Positions 11,104-21,911 of a stretch of DNA of 64,000 nucleotides are shown here, one piece after another. Under the pieces are notes generated by a model. That model made no database searches, was not told the DNA's origin, and saw only the letters and a list, made by a program, of their open reading frames with translations. This stretch comes from Sindora glabra (Eukaryota; Streptophyta; Magnoliopsida; Fabales; Fabaceae), in assembly GCA_020226215.1 (NCBI GenBank), contig CM035233.1, forward strand, positions 54,831,751 through 54,895,750. The letters are read 5' to 3'. A program made the translations under genes and the position numbers. Numbering within the stretch: position 1 is the first letter of the stretch; every line of letters starts with the position of its first letter.

Positions 11104-12801
11104 CATGGATTTAAATTACGGTCACAGTCACGGATGCGGTCGCGTTGCATTTTTTGCGGTTACGGCTAATGTGTTCTTCAAAATACGGATTGCGACCATC
11201 ACGGACGTGAATTTTTACAAACTTTGCACGTTTCATTTAAAAAATGTCTATATTAATATATTAAACTTGATATGTTAATATTATACTTTCTAAATGAATA
11301 AACTAGAATTAATAGCTATATTTTATAGATAAGAAATTGTAAATTTAACAAAATTTATTTAGAATGATAAAATAAAATAATATACTATGTAAATTATTAC
11401 ATAAAACATATATATATATATCAACAATATATGTTTTCATAAGAAAAATAAATAAACAAAATTGATAAATAATTTAAAAAATAACTGGACATATAACCAA
11501 TTGATAAATAAAATGATTTATAACTAATAAAATGAAAATAATTATATAAAATATCGATATTATTATTATGATATTTATCCTTTTACTTTTAAATCTTTTA
11601 TCAATTTAGCATTTATCCTTTCACTTCAAAATTTTATTAATTTTTTAAATATAAAAAATTGTAATCAATTAATATATAAAAATCATATCAGATGGAATTA
11701 TTTTAAATTAAAGCCAGGAGAATTATTATTGTATCTTGAATTATAATAAAGAAAATAAAATAAAAAAATTAATTAAAAAATATTCAAATTTTTCCTCGAA
11801 TCTTTCAGCCTCTTTGTTTACTCCCTCTGCGCCTCTCTACTCACTTTATCTCTACCTCTCATTACTGTATTAATCTACATCTCCATCTCTCTCACCCTTT
11901 CATCTCCATCACAAAGCTTTCCCTGACAATGCATCTATCTTCATTTTCATTATGCTTTTGGCTTCGTCCAAAGACCAACCGGATGAAGCATAGTTTCTGG
12001 AGAGAACAACAACTGAACATAGAGATTGCTCAATTGCTTGTGAGAGTTCATGTTTGATAACTTGTCCCCACTCAAGTTCTTAGTCACCTCTAAATATTAT
12101 GATTCTCTTTCTGCAGAAAGCAGCTTACAAGTGATCTGTGAAACTGAGACGAGTAAGGAATTAATTTTATTTTTGTATTTTCAGAAATGAAAAAGGACGA
12201 TTTATCTGTTTTCGTGCTCTAAGGAGATGGATTGAAAATAGAAAGCTCTAAAGAGATAGATTGAAGCCAAAAATCCATGATTTTCAGGCTGGAGTGTTGA
12301 ATCGAGTTTAGATCTAATTTTTAGAGTAAGGATTTACATTTAATTTCAAGAATTTTGCATCTGATTTCCATTTAGAGCTTTCTTCATTCACTGTTCACTA
12401 TCTACCACTCTCTACCCTCTATTTCATCTTATAAACATAAATTGAAAAATGCTTTTCTAAATTATTTTGAGTTGTAAAGTATAGTTTATTCTACAATTTC
12501 TGATTTTTCCATAATGATCATCTATTTTGTACTTTTTTCAGTGTACGATTTGAATTAGGAATTTATTTTCACTTCCTCATCTTCCTCTTCTGAGCACTCT
12601 GAATTGAGACATATATATTGCGTTGAAATGCACTTGATGCGATCATTATTGCACTGCATCAAACCGCAACAACGTCTTCTTGCATGCTTCAACGGCCATT
12701 TTTAATCACACCGCAAAAATGGTGGAATGCGGTAATGGTCTCCTCCACAACCACAATTTTACGGCCGCATTTTATGTTGCGGACCATTTTTTAAAACCCT
12801 G
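11104..12801. mobile_element. Nested non-autonomous hAT, 1.7 kb
   Basis: Inserted into the transposase gene of the outer hAT. A perfect 8 bp target duplication, CTTCTGAT, lies at 11096-11103 and 12802-12809. The left end reads CATGGATTTAAATTACGG and the reverse-complemented right end reads CAGGGTTTTAAAAAATGG, a hAT-type imperfect inverted repeat. The 100-200 bp next to each end is rich in TGCGG/CCGCA motifs, unlike the AT-rich centre. No transposase frame is visible. A pyrimidine-rich, leader-like stretch lies around 11800-11950. It must be younger than the host element. Confidence 0.88.
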
Positions 12802-13785
12802 CTTCTGATGCTTCTAAAACAAGTGATGTTTTATTTAAACTTTTTAGAGAGGTTGTGTTATCTGTTGGTCTAGAGAATGTTGTTCAATTGGTAACTGGCA
12901 TTTACTGCTGGAAGAAAATTAGAGGCTAAGTTTCCCACACTTTATTGGTCCCCTTGTGCTACTCATTGCATTAATTTGATGTTGCAAGACATTGGAAAGT
13001 TGGATGAGGTATGTGATACTGTGAATCATGTTACGAAGATTACTAAGTTTATTTACAATCATTGCTTTGTATTACATTTGATGAGAAAGCATACAAATGG
13101 AAGAGAAATACTTCGCCCTGCTCCTACTCGCTTTGCTACTAATTTTATTGCTTTGGAAAGTATCTTAGCTCAAAAAGATGCACTTAGAGCTATGGTGATG
13201 TGTAATGAATGGACAAAATCTACATATGGTAAAGAAAGCAAAGGGAAGAAGTTTACAAAAAATGTATCATGTTTTAAGTTTTGGATAGCATGTGCTACTA
13301 TTGTGAAGCTCACTGAACCACTTATTTGTGTCTTGTGCCTTGTGGATAGTGAGGATAAACTTGCTATAGGTTATTTGTATGCTACTATACATAAAGTTAG
13401 AAAAGAGATGATTACCAAATTTCAGAGGAGAAAAAAAGTATTTACCCCTTACTTGAAAATCTTATACTCTTATTGGGATAACCAACTTCACAAAAATCTT
13501 CATGCTGCTGGTTATTAGTTGAATCTAAGCTACCAATACAATCTTAATGAGATAGGGAAGCATAAGATGACCACATCTAGACTTATTGATGTCATTGAGA
13601 GATACTTTTATGGCAATCTCGCTTTGCAATCTAAGTTAATAAGTGAAATGAGAGTCTTTAGAAATGCAGAGGGTGATTTTGGAAGAAAAGTTGCTATAAA
13701 TGATCACAATACTATGATGCTAGGTAAAATTAATTTCTTTAATTATAATTTTATTATGTTTGAATTACTTTTTGTTATTGGAACA

Positions 13786-13787
<2 letters not shown>

Positions 13788-13840
<53 letters not shown>

Positions 13841-13841
13841 T
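13788..13841. repeat. (AC)n-(AT)n microsatellite
   Basis: About 20 AC units followed by about six AT units, inside a presumed intron of the hAT transposase. Confidence 0.95.
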
Positions 13842-14749
13842 AATCTAGTGCATGTAATATTTAGATAAATGGTGGTAATGATATGGATCTAGTGCACCTA
13901 ATTTGCAAAAGTTGGCAATTCATGTCTTAAGCCAAACATGTAGTGCTTCAAGTTGTGAAAGAAATTGGAGTGTATTTGAACATATTCATTCAAAGAAGAG
14001 AAATAGATTAGAGCACCAAATACTTAATGATCTTGTTTATGTTTATTATAACTTGAGATTGCAATAGAGGTATTTTTATACTTACTTTAATTTGTTTTTT
14101 ATTTTTATTTTAAGTTATATTTAATTTTAACATTGATATTATGTGATGAATAATATAGAAATCAATTGAAGAAACATAGCTATGATCCAATTGATTTTGA
14201 ATCCTTTGCTGAGAACTCCAATTGGGTATTAGAAGATAAGCCACCATGTTTAATAGTTGACAAAGTTGAGTCTCTTCACTTTGTGTTACAAAATTGTGAC
14301 ATCCAAGACTTTCAAGAAGATTGTGGTTTGTTATGTTACCTTTCTTCCATTACCTTTTTAATATTGGTAATAGTTGTATTACTTTATGATCTTATATGAG
14401 TTATTAAATTTTTGTAGATAACTTGAATTTGGATGAGATTGATGATGATGAAGATGAAAATGATGAAGCAAATGGAACTTTAAGTGGTTATAAAGAACCA
14501 ACAAGTTCAAATAATGATAAAGAATTTGACAATGATGTGCTTGGAGCAAGATTTTTCAATGAAGTCATTGAAGTACCATCACAAATCAACACTAATTAGG
14601 ATCCATGGACTTAGATATTTTTCTTAAATGCCACGAACTTCTATTATATTTTAATTTTATCTTGAATTGTTGTTACATAACTCCTTTTTTTTTTAATGAA
14701 CTTGTGTTATTCTGTTGCTTGAACTATGAATTATGTATGAGACTTTAAG

Positions 14750-14751
<2 letters not shown>

Positions 14752-14813
<62 letters not shown>
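14752..14813. repeat. (TA)n microsatellite
   Basis: About 31 uninterrupted TA units close to the right end of the outer hAT. Confidence 0.95.
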
Positions 14814-14817
<4 letters not shown>

Positions 14818-14913
14818 TTTTAATTTAAAATAGTTCAACCAATGAACCACTGGTTGAACCAGTCTCTTGTCTAGTTCAATGTCCAATCCGATTTTAAAAG
14901 TTAAGCTTGAAAC

Positions 14914-15240
14914 TTTGAAGTAGGAAGATCAAATTTTAGAAAATAATATTAATTTATTGACAAGATTAGTAATATCATTGGAAAAGGAAAAACAAATTGT
15001 ATTAAGAGAGAAAGAATCTTTAAAATGAAAAAACAAAGTTTTGGTGAATAATATTAAAACTTTAAAATTAGAAAATTATAAAATTAGATCCAAGTTGGAG
15101 TATGAACCTTCTAATTTTAAAATGGAAAATTACTCTCTAAAAAGGAAGATGAATATTCTAACAAATAATTTTACCAAGTTTTTATTTAATGCATTGATTA
15201 AAAGGGATAGTAAATTACAGGCAATATAGGAACTGACTAA
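14914..15240 (+). pseudogene. Copia gag relic, right part
   Basis: Continuation of the gag coiled-coil beyond the hAT. It reads as Leu/Glu/Lys/Asn heptads, including LLTRLVISLEKEKQIVLREK and, from 15041, NNIKTLKLENYKIRSKLEYE, with stops near 14919, 15028 and 15227. The flanking peptide across the empty hAT site stays in one frame. It shades into a non-coding block that is repeated at about 34570. Confidence 0.55.
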
Positions 15241-15549
15241 AATGAAGTGAACATTGTCTTTAAATTTATTAAGATTCATATTACAAATTTGGTATAAGTT
15301 ATTTAGGTTTACCTGATGTCAATGAATCCATTCTCTTTTTAATATCTTAATGATTAATATTGTGTATATTCTTATTTATTGTATCAATCCAAAGGGAGAG
15401 TAAGTTACATGAAATGTAGAAATCGCCTAAAATAAGTTGATTTTAACCTTTATATTTTAAAGAAATGGTATATGTGTGTGTATGGGACACATTAAAAGCA
15501 CTACTTTTATATAAAATTAAGATGAGTGAATTTAATGATCAAATCTTAC

Positions 15550-15551
<2 letters not shown>

Positions 15552-15604
<53 letters not shown>
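15552..15604. repeat. (TA)n microsatellite
   Basis: About 26 TA units within DUF247 upstream block A. Confidence 0.95.
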
Positions 15605-15609
<5 letters not shown>

Positions 15610-15851
15610 CATAAATACCGATGGTATTGAACACTTCAAAAAATTATCTCACTTTATGTTTTGCAAATTGCATGCAGAAATTAGTATTATATTTCACCGC
15701 TCCAAAAGCTTAGTGTTGAATGTTTTTCACTGCCACACACAAATTAAAGTTGAAAGTTAAGACCACTGTTGTAGTGAGGTTGAAGCATTGCCTCTGCATG
15801 TATCACGCATGTAGGGATATATATGATCCTCGTTGCTCAAATATCTATATT

Positions 15852-16068
15852 TAATCAATTCCTCACTTGGCATGCTTGAAAGCTGATTCCCGATTCGGAT
15901 TAATCAATTCCTAACTTGGCATGCTTGAAAGCTGCGAAAGGTTTCCCGATTCGGATTAATAAATTCCTAACTTGGCATGCCTGAAAGCTGCGAAAGGTTT
16001 CCCGATTCGGATTAATTAATTCCTAACTTGGTATGCTTGAAAGCTGAGAAAGATTTCCCGATTCGGAT
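15852..16068 (+). repeat. 56 bp minisatellite, four units
   Basis: Units start at 15852 (49 bp, with an internal deletion), 15901, 15957 and 16013 (56 bp each). Each begins taat(c/a/t)aattcct and ends tttcccgattcggat. The other DUF247 promoter modules in the window carry only a single copy of this segment, so the expansion is specific to this copy. Confidence 0.92.
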
Positions 16069-16975
16069 TCTATCTCAAAGTGAGATATACCTTTAAGCAT
16101 GTTTAGTTCCAAACTTGAAACAACAGTAAAGTTCAAAAGACTTATTGTTGAATCTTTTCACTGCCACACGTAAATTGAAGTTGAAAATTAAGGGCACAAT
16201 CCAGTGAGTTAAAATTTACCTCTACATGTATCACGCATATAGGATATATGAACCCTGTTGCTCGAAGTTGTATATTTAGTTAATTCCCAGCTTGCTATGT
16301 TTGAAAGCTGATAAGTTATCCACATTTGAATTCTATGTCAAAGTGAACTATACCTTCAAGCATGTTAGTTCCAAATTTGAAACCATAATAAAGTTCGAAC
16401 ATCCTATATTCCTAACTAAAGTGTACCCTACCGTACTGTCAATGACTCTGGATTTCTTCAATATGGAACCATAGAACTTTCCACTCTCCAGTTGTACTCA
16501 GACTGTCTCACAAAGTAAGCCCACCAACACCCATTAATTGTCCATTTAAAAATTCCTGTAGAGAATCCGGAAGTCAGTTCCAAACTTCCAAATGGAAAAA
16601 AAAAAATAATTGAACATTAATGCTTCTTCTATCTTTTTATTCCCACTTTCTTACCCACATCTCCTCTCCCATGTGATGCAGGTGGAGCTCAGAATTTTAA
16701 CTCTACTTACGTGTGAGAGTGTGTGTGAGAACGTGCAGTATTCATCAGACTAAAATGAAATGTAAAGCTACAAGGAGGTAAGAAACAGAACAAAAGAAGC
16801 ATCCGAGAAGTTAGTCAAGCACCGTATGCATCAAACCTAACGTTGAATACTTCGGCGGCTATACATTAAGTTTAAAACTGAGAGCACTGTTCTAACTAGT
16901 GAGTGTGATATCGAAGTTGCCTCCGCATGTGGTTCCTTGTGGCTTTAAGTTGCCAAATTTAATTCTTGACTTGTA

Positions 16976-18165
16976 AAGATTCTATTTGTTAATTAGTTGA
17001 TAGTTGATTATATTAATTGATTTGACTAGTTAATAGTATTAGCTTTTTGTATAAAAATGTTTAATAAATTAATTATTTATTATTAGCTATTTATATATAA
17101 AATAATACATAAAGACATGTATATATTTTATAATTTATTTGAGTGTTTTTTTCATTTTAATAACATTTTAGATTATAATATATTATTTATTATGTTAAAT
17201 TTTTAAAATTATATCACTATACTTTATTATACTCATTTTATTTATCTTTAAAAAATGAATAATAAGAATTTTATAATTAAAAGATGCTTATAATATTTTG
17301 GTAGATGCTATGACTATTAAAGTTTATTTTGAAAATTTTTTAATATTAAATTTAAAATTCATATATTTATCATTAAAAATATTTTTGAATTATATATTTT
17401 AAATATAAAAAAATATCTTTCACAAGTAATATCATTCGATTATTTTTTTTGGTAATATATATTATTTTTTAATTCAGAAGATATTATTTGACAAAAGATT
17501 AATAATTTTTTCAATATATTTTCTATTATTTTCTATGAAATAAAATATATATTCTCTTTTTTATATAATTTTAATAAAAATGATATGATTATATTCATAT
17601 ATTTTTTATCATTATGTAAATATTTTAGTATAATTTATTATACTTATTTAGTTTTTATTTAAAAATAAATGATTATAATTTATTATGAGCATTTATATTT
17701 TTCTGTAAGAAATAAATAAATATAATTTAGTATTTTTTTATTTATCAAAGATCAGAATGTGGTGAATTCTAAGGTGCCCCTAGGGGTTTGGTACCCGGGG
17801 TGGTGTGGCAAAATACAGGCCATTGGATGAAATTACTAAGTCAATGCTAAGATTTTTATAATCTCATCCAATGGCTTATATTTTGCCACACCACCCCGGG
17901 CACCAAACCCCTAGGGGTACCATAGCAAGCACCTGAGAATGTAAAAAGTGTTATAATTATGGGTAAAAATATCTTTTATAATACTAAATGCCAATTAGTT
18001 TTTAAAAAGTTATTATTTCTAATTTCTTTAAAATGATTGTTTGGAAGCCAATAAACTAACTAAAATAGTTATTTGCAAAATATTCAAATCAACTAACTAA
18101 CTTAATCAAACAAAGAACTTAGTTAAAAACTTATCAAAAATTTGTTTATCAAACACTTTCGCAAT
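16976..18165. repeat. AT-rich non-autonomous DNA element candidate
   Basis: About 1.2 kb of very AT-rich DNA. The left end (ttgttaattagttgatag) and the reverse-complemented right end (ttgattaagttagttagttg) resemble each other, suggesting terminal inverted repeats. The right edge also carries 'gtttatcaaacac', seen in inverted form at another AT-rich insert (35128-35784). The left half is related to 5870-6380. A small MITE (17760-17933) is inserted in it. Target duplications were not resolved. Confidence 0.4.
17760..17933. mobile_element. hAT-type MITE, copy A
   Basis: A 174 bp fold-back element. The arms pair over about 60 bp ('cctaggggtttggtacccgg' against 'ccgggcaccaaacccctagg', and 'ggtggtgtggcaaaata' against 'tattttgccacaccacc'). 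It is flanked by near-perfect 8 bp repeats, tcagaatg (17752-17759) and tgagaatg (17934-17941). It is the least diverged of four family members in the window. Confidence 0.85.
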
Positions 18166-18169
18166 GTCA

Positions 18170-18382
18170 TTCCAAAGATGATAACGTTTTCCACGTTGGA
18201 ATTCCAACCCAAAGTCAGGAATCAATGCCGCTAAGCAAGCATCTCCAATTCCAAGCTTGAATCATAATAATGTTAAAGCACCTCATATTCCTCACCGTAG
18301 TGTGTGCAGTGCTTCACTATAAATTCAGACTTCCCACTCATTGTGATCATAAACTTCTCCCTATCGCATTGCACCCTTCAAA
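18170..18382 (+). promoter_or_regulatory. DUF247 gene promoter and 5' UTR
   Basis: A TATA box, TATAAAT, at 18318-18324 predicts a transcript start around 18348-18355 and a short leader of about 30 nt before ATG 18383. The segment 'cctcatattcctcaccgtag...cttcactataaattcagactt' matches in order the leader-proximal part of the DUF247 ghost at 55550-55620 ('cattcctcactataacttctgacttt'). This supports it as the conserved family promoter. The start context is caaaATGtc. Confidence 0.7.
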
Positions 18383-19723
18383 ATGTCTCGCAACGAAACC
18401 ACGCAACCAAAAGGGATCAGCTCCGAAGAAAGACTCACAATTTTGCTAAACGGCTCTAGTCTTTCAGCTCCAATCCCTAAAATAAAAAAGATTCAACCTT
18501 ATCTGCGTGACCGCTCAAATTTTTCAAAGCATTACAACCCCATGCTGCTTTCAATCGGTCCAATACATCACAAAAATGAAAACCTCAAGCTCGGAGAGCA
18601 CTACAAGCAAAAGTGGACAAGAGCCTACTTTCCGGACCCAGGAAGTGAAGACACTAAAAAAGCTGCACAATATCTCCGCCAAAAAATCAATAGCAAACTC
18701 CAGTATTTGAAGAAGCAGTACTCAGAGGATGCCATCAAAGAATACAATGACGACGACCTCGTCTGGATGTTCTTCGTGGATGGATGTTCAGTACTTCATA
18801 TCATCAACCATGCCCGTCACAACTGGGGGATGGAAGCTGCAATGAAATTGGAGATCAAGATCGACCAGCTTTTTGTTGTGCTGCAGGACATGCTCCTGTT
18901 GGAGAACCAACTTCCCTATGAACTGCTCAGCATATTAAGTGACGGGTGCAACCTGGAGGAATCCATACTCCAATGGATTCAAAACCATAATATGCTAGAA
19001 AAAACCTCCACATCACCACGACTCAATGGGCCACCTCCCGCTCATCTGCTTGATCTTCTGCACAAAGCCCTCCTACAGCCATCAGATTCATCACCTTCAT
19101 TGCCCGGGCAACAACCGTCAGTCAATAATCAGCCATTGAGTTCTCAATCAGGCGGTTTGAGTCATAGTTATAGAACTAGAAACATACAAGAGCTCAAGGC
19201 AGCAGGGATTAAAGTGAAGAAAAGCAAGAAAAAGAGCCTGTCAAGCTTGAGGTTCACTTCTTCCTGGTGGGTCTCGGGATTTCTGGAGCTTCCGGAGATC
19301 ATTGTGGACGACTTTACGGCGCCTACTCTCATGAACTTGATTGCGTACGAGATGTGCCCCGATTTTCTTAACAACTTCGAGATAAGCTCCTATGTTGCCT
19401 TTCTCGACTTGCTCATCGACCACCCCGACGACGTGAAGGAGCTCAGGTCGGCCGGCGTGTTCCAGAGCCAGTTGGGGAATGATCAAGAAGTAGCCAATCT
19501 TTTTAACAACATAAGCATTGATTTGATTGTGGATAAGTCGAAATATGCCATTGCTAAGAATAACATCGAAAAACATTGCAATAATCGATGGAAGACCTGG
19601 ATGGCTCAAGTGTACTACTCCCATTTCAACTTTCCATGGAGCATTACAGCCTTCTTCACCGTGGTGATAGTCACCGGGCTCCTAATGATCCAGACATGGT
19701 TCTCGATCTGGCCATCTAGCTGA
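18383..19723 (+). CDS. DUF247 (UPF0481) membrane-anchored protein
   Basis: The only clearly intact host gene: one exon, 446 codons, as is common for this plant-specific family. Seen in the sequence: the N-terminal IPKIKKIQPYLRDR and the YNPMLLSIGPIHH block (residues 31-63), the FFVDGCSVLHII motif (130-141), QDMLLLENQLPYELL (168-182), a low-complexity Ser/Pro/Gln linker (233-262), the second conserved half starting YRTRNIQELKAAGIKVK (263-279), FLELPEIIVDDFTAP (300-314), LIAYEMCP (319-326) and NNISIDLIV (375-383). A single C-terminal transmembrane helix spans about 418-438, followed by the diagnostic QTWFSIWP tail. From family knowledge these proteins sit at the plasma membrane with a C-terminal anchor. 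Biochemical function is largely unknown, and grass homologues act in self-incompatibility. A polyadenylation-like AATAAG lies at 19734. Its codon use and GC content are clearly higher than the surroundings. Confidence 0.95.
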   Translation: MSRNETTQPKGISSEERLTILLNGSSLSAPIPKIKKIQPYLRDRSNFSKHYNPMLLSIGPIHHKNENLKLGEHYKQKWTRAYFPDPGSEDTKKAAQYLRQKINSKLQYLKKQYSEDAIKEYNDDDLVWMFFVDGCSVLHIINHARHNWGMEAAMKLEIKIDQLFVVLQDMLLLENQLPYELLSILSDGCNLEESILQWIQNHNMLEKTSTSPRLNGPPPAHLLDLLHKALLQPSDSSPSLPGQQPSVNNQPLSSQSGGLSHSYRTRNIQELKAAGIKVKKSKKKSLSSLRFTSSWWVSGFLELPEIIVDDFTAPTLMNLIAYEMCPDFLNNFEISSYVAFLDLLIDHPDDVKELRSAGVFQSQLGNDQEVANLFNNISIDLIVDKSKYAIAKNNIEKHCNNRWKTWMAQVYYSHFNFPWSITAFFTVVIVTGLLMIQTWFSIWPSS

Positions 19724-19733
19724 ACTTTCTTTC

Positions 19734-19739
19734 AATAAG
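19734..19739 (+). terminator. Polyadenylation-like signal AATAAG
   Basis: Located 11 nt after the DUF247 stop. The same 'ttcattcaata'/'tttcaataag' context appears after the DUF247 ghost stop near 55740, which suggests a shared 3' UTR. Confidence 0.4.
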
Positions 19740-20150
19740 AATTACCTACCATGATCTTTCTCACTGAATTGTGTGTTTGTGTTTTGCTTTATTTTTTTAA
19801 CTTATGCAGGTTACGGATGTTAACAAATTCAATACTATATGTATTAAAAATAATATTTGAAATTGGGTCCCAAATAAAAATTAAACTTTGTCATTAAGTA
19901 TAAGATGATAAGATAAATTTATAAAAATTAATTTAATAGATATAAAAAATTCAGAACTTAAATTTGGATCCATTTTTTTGTACGTATAATATTTTCCTGA
20001 TATTAACTAAGCGTTTTGTGGGATTATTATTTTATCTTTCTGGATACTAACCGTGTAGACGAGACTTATGAGAATAATGAAAGAGAAAATAAGGATTTCT
20101 CCTTTAGAAAATAGAAAAAATACACAGAGAGAAAAATTGAAATGTTAGGC

Positions 20151-20890
20151 ATGGCTAAAGGTAGGAGTAGGCTAAATCAGTTAAACATCACTTAAAATAA
20201 GCTAGGTCTATATAAAAAAAAAATGGCACACGATTTGGCCTATAAGCCTACAATATATAGATTTAAATTTGGTCTAATTTGATTCATATACAAAATTTTC
20301 AAGCTGTGCCTAACGTTATTAATCTATATATGCTAATTATTTAAATATTTTTCTAAGAATGCTATTAAGAGTAGAACTAAACTAAATTGAATAGAGTTTT
20401 GATATTATTGAGAATACCTCAACTTATAATATAGCAAGTTGTTTGGGCCCAAACAAATGAAAATATTTAATTTGAACTTGACCTTACTAGAAATTATAAA
20501 GTTTGAAAATTAGCTCAATTTGAACTCATTTTGAGTTTGATTTATCCAAAATAGATATAAATATCACAATAATAATTATAATATATAGTAAAATTAAGAA
20601 TGAGAATGTGTTAGAATTTTTCATACACTTTTTAAAATGTATGTAATATTTTCTTTTAAATATTATATATATTTATACATTGTATAATTTAATATATAAA
20701 AAATTGGATTAGCCTGATAGGCTAATAGACTAAGCTTTAAATAATATGATCTAACCTATTTTATAAAATGAACCAACAGTTTGGCTCAATGTTATCCTAT
20801 TTTACAAATAGGATAAGTTAGGCTAAGCCAAAAATAATTTAAGCCATTAAGGGCTTATAGGCAGTTGACCTACTTCTACCCTTTGGCAAG
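20151..20890. mobile_element. Non-autonomous DNA element, about 0.74 kb
   Basis: Imperfect inverted ends: left 'atggctaaaggtaggagtag' against reverse-complemented right 'ttgccaaagggtagaagtag'. The interior has repeated 'taggcta' and 'aagccta' motifs and no reading frame. A related element lies at 36311-36838. The exact edges and target duplication are not settled. Confidence 0.5.
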
Positions 20891-20980
20891 GGTTTGCATA
20901 AATTCATCTTTAGAATACCAATTTTCCTACTAAATTACAAATGGTTTCATGGAAATTCTACCCCATGATATATTGTCTAA

Positions 20981-21148
20981 GGATTAGTTTCCTCTAAAAT
21001 GCAAAATATACTTTAGAGGGTAAAGTGTCTAATCTCAACCATTAATTTTGACTCATAATTTTATAAATAATAATAAATAAAAAAATAATAGTAAGATTGG
21101 ACACTTTATTTTTTAAATTGCATTTTGCACTTTAGACAAGTCCAATCC
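20981..21148. mobile_element. 168 bp MITE with 9 bp target duplication
   Basis: Terminal inverted repeats of about 55 bp: left starts ggattagtttcctctaaaat and the reverse-complemented right starts ggattggacttgtctaaagt. Flanks are attgtctaa (20972-20980) and attatctaa (21149-21157), matching at 8 of 9 bases. A 9 bp duplication points to a Mutator-type origin, though 8 bp cannot be excluded. Confidence 0.78.
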
Positions 21149-21259
21149 ATTATCTAACCAATAATTAAGAGACTACAATTCTCTTATTCTTATAGTTAGA
21201 ATTAACCCAATATTAAATTTAAAAGAAGTTTCACATTTTTTAGAATTGAATATAATGAT

Positions 21260-21522
21260 TGTTACAATTATATTACAAGAAATTATATTTGATTGATTAT
21301 GATTATTTCTAAATTATACTATGATTGATTCTCAACTTTATTATGAGTTTGTTAGAGTCTTTATATTTCTTAGGAGTTCTATATAAATAAAATATTAAAA
21401 TTAAATCATTTATTGTATTTAACCAATGTATCATTTAATAATATATTGAGAGTTTTCTCTTTAATTCTTTCTATTATTTCTACTTCAGTCTTTTTTCTAA
21501 ATCCTAATTATTTTTCTCAACA
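21260..21522 (+). repeat. 5' LTR of a non-autonomous LTR element
   Basis: About 263 bp, TGTTACAATTA...CTCAACA. It contains a TATA-like 'tatataaataaa'. It is closely related to the split LTR at 24463-24531 plus 33602-33871 (shared blocks 'tttgattgattat', 'ctttatatttcttaggag', 'tatcatttaataatatatt'). It is followed by 'tggaatgagaggatatca', resembling a degraded tRNA-Met primer binding site. Confidence 0.6.
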
Positions 21523-21758
21523 TGGAATGAGAGGATATCATTTGTCTTGAGAACTTATGAGTTATATTGCTTTCAATGCAGCACCCTCCTTATATCGTTA
21601 TGTTTTGAATCTTCTGCCATGCCCTATTTGTTGCAGAGTTTCTACGTGACTATCACACCATTCAAAGGGCTCTGTACGTTACAATTCTTTTGAGCTTTGA
21701 CTTTGTTGCGCCTTTTTTTCCTCTCTACACAATTTTGGAAATTGCCTTATGTGCAATG

Positions 21759-21760
<2 letters not shown>

Positions 21761-21806
<46 letters not shown>
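21761..21806. repeat. (ATT)n microsatellite
   Basis: About 15 ATT units. Confidence 0.95.
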
Positions 21807-21911
21807 CACAACCCTTTGTTTCGTCAATTCTGGGTGTGTGAGTCACAATTTTCTGGCAAGTCCGGTCGATCTCTAAAATGTACGTGCCATTATTTCAGCA
21901 GTGCGTGATGT

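Larger units (their letters stand above)
10200..14599 (+). pseudogene. hAT transposase with BED finger, interrupted
   Basis: Transposase of the outer hAT. Order: a BED-type zinc finger from 10281 (WGH...GGIYHLKQHLAGKTG, one in-frame stop, then CKKVPLDVRYQME); a frame slip near 10645; the catalytic region start at 10651-11103 with MADGWTD (first catalytic Asp); then interruption by a nested element at 11104-12801. Downstream the frame resumes with VLFKLFREVV. The expected T-D-N motif with the second catalytic Asp has been lost in a small deletion near 12890, followed by an intact 12976-13518 block. An intron-like gap holds an AC repeat, and the C-terminal dimerisation domain is at 13865-14066 (PNLQKLAIHVLSQTCSASS, then CERNWSVFEHIHSKKRNRLE) after two stops in the WW..YG motif. 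An acidic tail ends at about 14599. Multiple stops plus the missing Asp make it inactive. Confidence 0.85.
8872..14905 (+). mobile_element. hAT DNA transposon, 6.0 kb, degraded
   Basis: Outer member of a nest. It is bounded by a perfect 8 bp target duplication, CTTGAAAC, at 8864-8871 and 14906-14913. The left end starts CAGTGTTTTTGGAAT and the right end, reverse-complemented, starts CTTAACTTTTAAAAT, so the terminal repeats are diverged but continue as related GACCGG/GGTTCA-rich subterminal sequence on both sides. Inside lie a BED-finger/hAT transposase pseudogene, a captured kinase fragment, a nested 1.7 kb hAT and microsatellites. If the element and one target copy are ignored, the flanking copia gag frame is continuous across the site, which independently supports the boundaries. 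Confidence 0.85.
15180..16940 (+). repeat. DUF247 upstream block A with promoter-like modules
   Basis: This non-coding region contains at least two, possibly three, diverged copies of one module: about 15690-16130, 16140-16600 and a partial one at 16830-16940. Each starts near 'ttgaat...ttttcactgcca', continues through 'aaattaa.g.actgt' and 'gcctctgcatgtatcacgc', and ends with 'tctatctcaaagtgagata' and 'ttagttccaaacttgaaac'. The same module recurs at about 35785, 55230 and 59650, each time in the same orientation. At 55 kb it sits directly in front of a DUF247 gene end, so I infer it is the ancestral DUF247 promoter/5' flank. The whole block is paralogous to 34570-38700. Confidence 0.65.

Noticed and set aside
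19168..19624. Minus-strand open frames inside the DUF247 gene
   Set aside because: Shadow frames opposite a well-supported conserved gene, with no domain or signal of their own.
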